A stretch of 44,532 nucleotides of DNA from Patescibacteria group bacterium (GTDB taxonomy: Bacteria > Patescibacteriota > JABMPQ01). Within the stretch, counting starts at the first letter, position 1. Every line of letters begins with the position of its first letter. Under the pieces are notes generated by a model, which saw nothing but the letters and a program-made list of their open reading frames with translations, ran no database searches and was not told the DNA's origin. The DNA lies in contig JAHJQX010000022.1 in NCBI GenBank assembly GCA_018818965.1, forward strand, positions 1 through 44,532. Direction: 5' to 3'. This document shows, one piece after another, positions 38,074 through 44,532 of the stretch. Both the position numbers and the translations under genes were made by a program.

Positions 38074-39048
38074 ATGGAAAGCTGGGATCTGAGATCACAA
38101 TTTCAGGAGGCCGTAAAAGCAAAAGGTGGCTGGGTTAATTGCCACGGACATTTTGATAAATCTTATTTTATTAGTAAGAAAAGTCTTGCCCAAAGTATGG
38201 TTACGATGGAAACCAAATGGCGAATGAGTGATGATATTAAAAAAAATTCTACTCAGGCAGAAGTTGAGGAGAGAATCAGAAGGGTTTTGGATAGTCTAAT
38301 TGAACAAGGGGGGCAGGCAGCGATGAGCTTCATTGACGCTTATGATGTGGTTGGCCACAAAAATATTGACGCGGCCAACAAAGTTAAAGAAGAATATAAG
38401 GATAAAATCAAATTTTATACTGCTCCTCAACCTCTGGGAGGCTTGAATGATAAAAAGGCCAGAGATTTATACGAGGAGATTACAGCCAAGATGGATTTTG
38501 CTGGCGGACTGCCGTCGTTTGACCGACCCGATGATGACAATAATTATGACTATCTATTTAGCATTGCCAAGAATTTAGGCAAGCATATTCATATCCATAT
38601 TGATCAAGAGAATAATCCGCACGAGCGAGATACGGAAAAGCTTATTAAATATACGAAAAAGTATGGTTATGAGGGGAAGGTGACGGCAATCCATGTTCTT
38701 TCTGTCTCAGCTCAACCAAAAGAATATCGCCAGAAGATCTATCGACAAATGGCCGACTTAGGTATGAATGTGATAGTCTGTCCTACCAACGTTATTAACA
38801 TGACTCAGTTGGATCAATATACTGCTCCGATTCACAATTCTATTGCTAATGTTCCGGAAATGTTAGATGCTGGCTTATTGATAGCGCTAGGCACTGATGA
38901 CATCGCTGATTTCTACAATCCTTTTTGTGATGCTGATATGTGGATTGAGTTGAGAGCACTGGCTGATGCTTGTCGATACTTTGATTTTGATAAGTTGGTT
39001 GATATTGCAACGGTAAATGGGCGAAAAATATTGGAGCTGGTTGAATAA
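38074..39048 (+). CDS. Cytosine deaminase-like amidohydrolase (CodA family)
   Basis: NCHGHFDKSYF (HxH), HIHIDQENNPHE, VTAIHVLSVSA, IALGTDDIADFYNPF metal/active-site pattern. Confidence 0.75.
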   Translation: MESWDLRSQFQEAVKAKGGWVNCHGHFDKSYFISKKSLAQSMVTMETKWRMSDDIKKNSTQAEVEERIRRVLDSLIEQGGQAAMSFIDAYDVVGHKNIDAANKVKEEYKDKIKFYTAPQPLGGLNDKKARDLYEEITAKMDFAGGLPSFDRPDDDNNYDYLFSIAKNLGKHIHIHIDQENNPHERDTEKLIKYTKKYGYEGKVTAIHVLSVSAQPKEYRQKIYRQMADLGMNVIVCPTNVINMTQLDQYTAPIHNSIANVPEMLDAGLLIALGTDDIADFYNPFCDADMWIELRALADACRYFDFDKLVDIATVNGRKILELVE

Positions 39049-39061
39049 TTAATTAGTAACT

Positions 39062-39784
39062 ATGGTCGAAGGTGAACTCCCCAGCCAAGGAGCCGAAGAG
39101 GAAATAGCGCCGGAAAAAGGACAAATAATCAGAGATATCAGAGCGGGAGATGTTGTTCAGTGGCGGGAGCATGTTGCCGACGAAGGGAATCAATCTAAAT
39201 TGAATATTCCCCCCGAGGCTTTACGCTTATTAGTACCCGAGCGGTTGTTTGAATTAGTCACTGACCCCCGGCAGGTAGAGGTGGTGCCACTAGTCTCAGG
39301 TGAGAGAGCCACAAGCTTTCTGGTAGTAGAAAAGGATGGGGAGCCGGATCGGACAGAATTTTCTCACGAAGACAGAGTAGTACTTGATCATTTTCTAACC
39401 CATGACATGAGAGGTATTGTGGAGCATGTTCAAGCTGAGGGAGATTTGAGTACAGCTGATAGATTAGTATTACTGGTAGAAATGAAAGTTTTACCGTTGA
39501 GTCATAGAAAAGGAATACAGGTTCTCAATTACCGTGACCGGCCTAGCCAGCGGGGCAAGGGAGTAGCAACTGGCTTTTACACAGAGCTCGATCGGATAAA
39601 AGAATTAGGTTTTGCATTTGTAGTCGGATCCAATGATAATCCAGAAGAAGCTGGGGGCAATTATTCATTTTATAAAGACAAATTAGGCAGAGGTTTGGTG
39701 AGTGATATCTCTCGGAGAGAAAGAGAGGAGTTGGGCATTCATAACATGGAATTTGATTCGGCCACTATAAAGTTTTTTAATTAA
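39062..39784 (+). CDS. Hypothetical protein with possible GNAT-like C-terminal domain
   Basis: VLNYRDRPSQRGKGVATGFYTELDRIKELGFAFVVGSNDN resembles GNAT Q/RxxGxG/A loop. Confidence 0.4.
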   Translation: MVEGELPSQGAEEEIAPEKGQIIRDIRAGDVVQWREHVADEGNQSKLNIPPEALRLLVPERLFELVTDPRQVEVVPLVSGERATSFLVVEKDGEPDRTEFSHEDRVVLDHFLTHDMRGIVEHVQAEGDLSTADRLVLLVEMKVLPLSHRKGIQVLNYRDRPSQRGKGVATGFYTELDRIKELGFAFVVGSNDNPEEAGGNYSFYKDKLGRGLVSDISRREREELGIHNMEFDSATIKFFN

Positions 39785-39797
39785 TCCCTAAAAATAA

Positions 39798-41405
39798 ATG
39801 GAAGAGAAACACAAGTATGTCAAAGTTGGTTATTATGAGCCGGAGCCTTCCGAGGTAAAGAAGGTGGTCTTACTCTTTTCGGGGGGACTGGATACTTCGG
39901 TGATGCTCAAGTGGATCAAGGATGTTTATAAAGCAGAGGTCATCGCTCTCTGTATTGATATTGGACAACAGGCTGATGATCTGGAAGAAGTGAAGCAAAA
40001 GGCGTTGGATCTTGGTGCGCTAAAAAGTATTGTCGTCGATGCCAAGGACGAATTTGCGGATGAATATATTGCCAAGGGTATAAAAGCCAACGGCTCTTAT
40101 CAGGGCAAATATTACCTATCTACGCCGCTTGGTCGACCGCTACTAGCAAAAATTGCTGTCCGGGTGGCTGAGGAAGAAAAGGCGGATACGATTGCTCATG
40201 GTTGTACGGGCAAAGGGAATGATCAGGTGCGGATTGAAGGAACGATAATTACTCTCAATCCCGATATGAAAATAATTGCTCCGGTGCGGGAGTGGGGGAT
40301 GGGTCGGGAGGAAGAAATAGCTTATGCCAAAAAGCATAATATTCCCGTGAAAAAAACCACCCCGGTGCCTTATTCTTGGGATGATAACATGTGGGGAGTG
40401 ACGGGTGAGGGAGGCGAGATTGAAAATCCGGCTCTGATTCCGCCGCTGAATAAAATATTACAAGTTAGCACTCTACCAGAGAAAGCGCCTAATAAATCGG
40501 AATTAGTGAAGTTGGAATTTGTTAAGGGTATTCCGGTGTCTCTCAATGGTAAGGAAATGAAGCTAGCCGATTTGATTATCAAGCTTAACAAAGTAGCGGC
40601 CAAGCACGGCGTGGGGATTTCTCACCACTTGGAAGACCGCGTGGTTGGTCTCAAGGTGCGAGGTATCTATGAGATGCCGGCCGGACATTCGATTATTACT
40701 GCCCACAAAGAGTTGGAAAAATACATGTGTACGCGGCGAGAAAATAAATTTAAGACCCTGATTGATCAGGAATGGGCCTATCTTTGTTACGGGGGGCTGT
40801 GGTATGAGCCGCTGATGGATAGTTTGAATGCCTATCTTGATAAGGTAAATGCTAAGGTAAATGGAACAGTGACCTTGCGGATGTATAAGGGTAATTGTGA
40901 TGTGGTAGCCGTCAAAGCACCGGATGCATTATTTGACGAGAAGATGGCGACTTTCATGAAATCAGAGCTATTTAATCAAAATGCGGCTCCCGGATTCATT
41001 GAGCTTTGGACACTGCAGATGAAGATGTCCAAGCGCGTGCGCAAGAATATCTTAGTTAGTATCGGTCGGGATGAGCATAAGGAACAATTGTTACCATACA
41101 TCAAACGCTTGTCAAAGCTAAAGGTAAAGCTATATGCGACTGAGGGGACAGCTAAGTATTTTGAGAAGCACGGGCTAAAAGTAACTGTTCTCTATAAGCT
41201 TTCCGAAAATAAAAAGCCCAATTTAGCTGGCTTTATCAAGCACAAACGATTTGACCTAATCATTAATATTCCAAATCGTCGCAAGAAGAAAACACTAACT
41301 GACGGCCAGCAAATTCGCAAGCAAGCACTTGAGAAGGACATCCCGATGGTGACGAGCCTTGATGTGGCGGAAAACACTATCAATAAATTAACGATAAAGA
41401 AATAG
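39798..41405 (+). CDS. argG: Argininosuccinate synthase with C-terminal MGS-like domain
   Basis: VVLLFSGGLDTSVMLKWI, STPLGRPLLAKI, HGCTGKGNDQVRIE; extra C-terminal about 125 aa NILVSIGRDEHKEQLLPYIKRL...YATEGTAKYFEKHG...LIINIPN...TDGQQIRKQALEKDIPMVTSLDVAE is MGS-like. Confidence 0.93.
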   Translation: MEEKHKYVKVGYYEPEPSEVKKVVLLFSGGLDTSVMLKWIKDVYKAEVIALCIDIGQQADDLEEVKQKALDLGALKSIVVDAKDEFADEYIAKGIKANGSYQGKYYLSTPLGRPLLAKIAVRVAEEEKADTIAHGCTGKGNDQVRIEGTIITLNPDMKIIAPVREWGMGREEEIAYAKKHNIPVKKTTPVPYSWDDNMWGVTGEGGEIENPALIPPLNKILQVSTLPEKAPNKSELVKLEFVKGIPVSLNGKEMKLADLIIKLNKVAAKHGVGISHHLEDRVVGLKVRGIYEMPAGHSIITAHKELEKYMCTRRENKFKTLIDQEWAYLCYGGLWYEPLMDSLNAYLDKVNAKVNGTVTLRMYKGNCDVVAVKAPDALFDEKMATFMKSELFNQNAAPGFIELWTLQMKMSKRVRKNILVSIGRDEHKEQLLPYIKRLSKLKVKLYATEGTAKYFEKHGLKVTVLYKLSENKKPNLAGFIKHKRFDLIINIPNRRKKKTLTDGQQIRKQALEKDIPMVTSLDVAENTINKLTIKK

Positions 41406-41476
41406 CCACACATTACCAAAAAGTAGAATTTTATTACCAAGCGGTTGACTTAATAAGCTCGACCAATGGTTGTATT

Positions 41477-41507
41477 ATCCCTCCGAATTTTGGGGGGATT
41501 TTTTTAA
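41477..41507 (+). terminator. Intrinsic terminator between argG and the AsnRS-like gene
   Basis: atccctcc-gaatttt-ggggggat-tttttt. Confidence 0.7.
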
Positions 41508-41526
41508 ACAAGTAACAAGCAAAAAC

Positions 41527-42969
41527 ATGAAAACACCACTGCCGTACGATGAACAATTTAAGAACGTGATTGGTATTGTCTCCACGTTCTTCCGCGCCAG
41601 TCAAAAACACTACGAAGAAGTTGGCTTGCAGTATGTCGAGGTTCCAACCATAGTTGGCGTAACTGGAGCCTGTGAGAACATTGACACTCTCTTCACTGTC
41701 GGAAGTCGCCTGGAGATTCCGTTATTTATTACGCAAACTGGACAACTAGCTTTAGAGTTGGCGTTACAAGAAGTACCGGGGGTTTATACTGTTATCCATA
41801 GTGGTCGGGATGAGGAGGAAGAAGATAATCGACATTTGCGGCAATTTAGGTTAACAGAGGAGGAGTTTGATTGCACTATGGCTGGTATGACCAGAGAAAA
41901 TTATGATGAGGAAAAGATGTATGAAGCTCTGCTCCAGCATATTGAAGCAGCCGTTAAGGCTATGATTGCTGGTGTGCTAGCTGATCATAAAGATATATTG
42001 CGGAACTCGTATCAGCGAGATACGAAGGCGTTAGCAGAAATTGTCCAGCGAGCGTTTTTGCGTATTTCCTATGATGAGGCAGTGGAATTATTGAAAGAGA
42101 ACGGCTTCCCTAAATTAAAATGGGGCGATGATCTGGAATCAAACCATGAAGCGAAAGTAGTGGAATTACTTAATAAAAAAGAAGGCCATAGCGACGATAT
42201 CCAGCAACATTCGCCGGTGCTAATTATGCGTTATCCCAAGGAGATCAAATTTTTTAACATGAAGGTCTCAAATAAAGACAATCGTGTTTGCTTGTCAGCC
42301 GATTGTATTTTCCCCTATGCCGGAGAGGGAGTGGGAGCAGCTGTTCGGGAAGAGAACGGCCAGAAAATGAAAGATCGTTTGTTAACTTCACCGATGTTTG
42401 AGCTTCATCAGAAGCGAGGCGGTAAGTTTGATGATTTTAAGTGGTATATCGAAGATACTATTATGGCGGGGAAAACTAATCCGCACGCGGGCTATGGTGT
42501 CGGCAATGAGCGCTTGATTCAATTTATCATGGGTCAGTCTGATATTAGGTTTGGTTCAACCTTTAGTCTAATGGAGGAAAGAATGCAAGATTGGAGTCGA
42601 GATAATCGCAAGCGAGCTCTAATCAGTGTTGGTCGAGATGAAGATAAAGAAAAATTATTACCTTATCTCAAGCAACTAGACAAGTTATGTTCAGAACTCT
42701 ACGCTACCGAGGGGACGGCTAAATATTTACAAGATAATGGTATCAACGCCAAGATTTTGTATAAAATATCGGAAAAGAAGGAGCCCAATATTATGGAATA
42801 TCTGGAGTATAAGAGATTTGACCTAATTGTTAATATTCCTAACGATCAGAAAAAAGACGCCGTGACAGACGGATCTTTGATTCGCAAAAAGGCAGTGGAA
42901 AGAGAAATACCTTTATATACCACCATGGATGTAGCTAAGAATTTAGTTGATAAGATGGTGGGGAAGTAA
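41527..42969 (+). CDS. Class II Asx-tRNA synthetase-like catalytic core (probable asparagine synthetase) with C-terminal MGS-like domain
   Basis: Motif 2-like GRDEEEEDNRHLRQFRLTEEEFD, motif 3 GYGVGNERLIQFIMGQSDIR; no N-terminal OB-fold; C-terminal ALISVGRDEDKEKLLPYLKQL...YATEGTAKYLQDNG...LIVNIPN MGS-like. ATG 41527 preferred to TTG 41470. Confidence 0.82.
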   Translation: MKTPLPYDEQFKNVIGIVSTFFRASQKHYEEVGLQYVEVPTIVGVTGACENIDTLFTVGSRLEIPLFITQTGQLALELALQEVPGVYTVIHSGRDEEEEDNRHLRQFRLTEEEFDCTMAGMTRENYDEEKMYEALLQHIEAAVKAMIAGVLADHKDILRNSYQRDTKALAEIVQRAFLRISYDEAVELLKENGFPKLKWGDDLESNHEAKVVELLNKKEGHSDDIQQHSPVLIMRYPKEIKFFNMKVSNKDNRVCLSADCIFPYAGEGVGAAVREENGQKMKDRLLTSPMFELHQKRGGKFDDFKWYIEDTIMAGKTNPHAGYGVGNERLIQFIMGQSDIRFGSTFSLMEERMQDWSRDNRKRALISVGRDEDKEKLLPYLKQLDKLCSELYATEGTAKYLQDNGINAKILYKISEKKEPNIMEYLEYKRFDLIVNIPNDQKKDAVTDGSLIRKKAVEREIPLYTTMDVAKNLVDKMVGK

Positions 42970-42982
42970 TAAGCCATAATAA

Positions 42983-43014
42983 TAAGACCAGATTTTTGCG
43001 GGAGTCTGGTCTTT
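42983..43014 (+). terminator. Intrinsic terminator between the AsnRS-like gene and pyrD
   Basis: aagaccaga-tttttgcggga-gtctggtctttt. Confidence 0.8.
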
Positions 43015-43067
43015 TGTGGTAAAAATATTTGTGTTATAATATGCTGCAAATAAGCCAAAATAACCAC

Positions 43068-44021
43068 ATGAACACCAAAATCACCTTTCTCGACAAAGAA
43101 TTCGCCAATCCAATCGTGACAGCTTCGGGCGTTTTAGGAGTAACGGGCGCCACCATGGTCAATAACGTCAAAGAAAAGGGCGTCGGGGGAGTGACTATGA
43201 AATCTGTCTCCGTCGAGCCACGCGAGGGGCATCCGAACCCGACGATTACTACTGGCGAGCATTTTATGATTAACGCGGTTGGTTTGTCCAACGCTGGGGC
43301 AGAAAACAGCGTCAAAGAAATCAAGTATTATAAGGAAAATTGTCAGGCACCGCTGATTGCCAGTGTTTTTGCGGGCGATGTTGAGGAATTTGGCGAGGTG
43401 ACCAAGAAAATCAGCGAAGCTAGCCCAGATTTTATCGAGGTAAATATCTCTTGCCCGAATGTCGAAGATGAATTTGGCAAGCCCTTTGCGGCTGATCCAG
43501 AGCTAGCCGCAGAAGTAACTAAGATCGTGAAAGAAAACACTGATATTAAAGTAATTGTGAAGTTATCGCCCAATGTGTCGAGTATCGGTATGATCGCTCA
43601 AGCGGTGGAGGCGGCCGGAGCAGATGCGATATGTGCCGTAAATACCTTTAATGGTACGTTAATAGATGTGCGGACACGTGAATTTGTGCTGCACAATAAA
43701 TTTGGCGGTGTTTCCGGTCCAGCGATCAAACCGATGGCGGTAAAAGCAGTCTATGATATCAGCCAGGCAGTCAAGATTCCGATCATTGGTACCGGCGGAG
43801 TAACCACGGGTCAGGATGTGCTGGAGATGATGTTAGCGGGAGCGACTCTGGTTGGCGTTGGTTCAGCTGTTTATTTTGGTGGTGGCAAGGATGTATTTGC
43901 CAATATGATGGGGGAAATAGAGCAGATTATGAAGGAAGAGGGGGTTGAAGATTTGACGGAGATGATTGGTGGAGTGAAATCAGGTGATGAGCCAGCCAAG
44001 GCTTGTGTGGTAAAGAAATAA
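43068..44021 (+). CDS. pyrD: Dihydroorotate dehydrogenase, class 1B catalytic subunit
   Basis: NPIVTASGVLG, EVNISCPNVEDEFGKPF, VIVKLSPNVSSIGMIAQAVEAAGADAICAVNTF, IIGTGGVTTGQDVLEMMLAGA. ATG 43068 preferred. Confidence 0.95.
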   Translation: MNTKITFLDKEFANPIVTASGVLGVTGATMVNNVKEKGVGGVTMKSVSVEPREGHPNPTITTGEHFMINAVGLSNAGAENSVKEIKYYKENCQAPLIASVFAGDVEEFGEVTKKISEASPDFIEVNISCPNVEDEFGKPFAADPELAAEVTKIVKENTDIKVIVKLSPNVSSIGMIAQAVEAAGADAICAVNTFNGTLIDVRTREFVLHNKFGGVSGPAIKPMAVKAVYDISQAVKIPIIGTGGVTTGQDVLEMMLAGATLVGVGSAVYFGGGKDVFANMMGEIEQIMKEEGVEDLTEMIGGVKSGDEPAKACVVKK

Positions 44022-44038
44022 TAGCAAAATATAAATAT

Positions 44039-44532
44039 ATGAAAAATAACAGCGAACAGCCAACCATACTAGTGATCAAAAAAGTTGTTCAGGAGACAGA
44101 GTCAATTAAGACTTATACTTTTGAGTATAAATTAGGAGCTCAGTCAGGTCAATTTGTCATGCTTTGGATCCCACGAGTAGATCAGAAACCGATTAGTATC
44201 TCCCGGCAGACTGACAGCAGCTTTGACCTAACAGTTTTCAAAATTGGCAAGGCGACCAATGCTATGTTTGCCATGAAAGAAGGCGATAAAGTCGGCATTT
44301 CTGGCCCTTATGGCCGAGGATTTGAGATTAAGCCAAAGACAAACATTGTATTGGTAGGCGGCGGTTGTGGCTCGGCGCCACTGCGGATGGTAGGTGAGGA
44401 AGCGGAGAAGGCCGGCTGCAAAGTAACATTTATCACTGGCGCCAAGACTGGCAAAGATGTGTTATTTAAAGACGCTTTACCAGATACTTGTATTACTACT
44501 GATGATGGCTCGGAAGGTTTCAAAGGATTTAC
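44039..44532 (+). CDS. pyrK: Dihydroorotate dehydrogenase electron transfer subunit (truncated by window end)
   Basis: MKNNSEQPTILVIKKVVQETESIKTYTFEYK...GQFVMLWIPRVDQKPISIS...GPYGRGFEI...IVLVGGGCGSAPL; follows pyrD. Confidence 0.9.
   Translation, partial: MKNNSEQPTILVIKKVVQETESIKTYTFEYKLGAQSGQFVMLWIPRVDQKPISISRQTDSSFDLTVFKIGKATNAMFAMKEGDKVGISGPYGRGFEIKPKTNIVLVGGGCGSAPLRMVGEEAEKAGCKVTFITGAKTGKDVLFKDALPDTCITTDDGSEGFKGF

Noticed and set aside
41466-41507. Short ORF MVVLSLRILGGFF overlapping the argG terminator as a leader peptide
   Set aside because: It overlaps the terminator itself and lacks a ribosome-binding site; likely chance.

Overview
44.5-kb window with the gene content of a Patescibacteria/CPR (Parcubacteria-like) genome; this placement is an inference from gene families, not a database search. 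It holds a 23S-5S rRNA locus with no 16S in the 6.4 kb upstream. It also holds about 35 supported protein-coding genes: xseB, galU, four tandem T4SS-pilin-like genes, a partial riboflavin pathway, porC/D/A without porB, gatC/gatA, yqeY, an HtrA-type protease, ligA, type IV pilus genes, a LamG surface protein, a clan-A glycoside hydrolase, a cytosine-deaminase-like amidohydrolase, argG, an AsnRS-like synthetase, pyrD and pyrK. The strongest unusual signal is at 39.8-43 kb. Argininosuccinate synthase and an adjacent class II Asx-tRNA-synthetase-like enzyme (probably an asparagine synthetase) each carry a C-terminal MGS-like domain. The two domains are about 55% identical by hand alignment and keep the nucleotide/phosphate-binding residues known from CarB. 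They sit beside pyrD/pyrK and a cytosine-deaminase-like gene, which suggests nucleotide-gated allocation of aspartate. Other signals: two families of intergenic structured elements (family A, 3 copies; family B, 2 copies) whose stems vary in sequence but keep pairing; an attenuator-like leader before the 23S; a shortened L1-stalk region in the 23S; and a 20-nt direct repeat of the xseB 3' end bracketing an element-A plus EamA cassette. No CRISPR array, tRNA or transposase was found.
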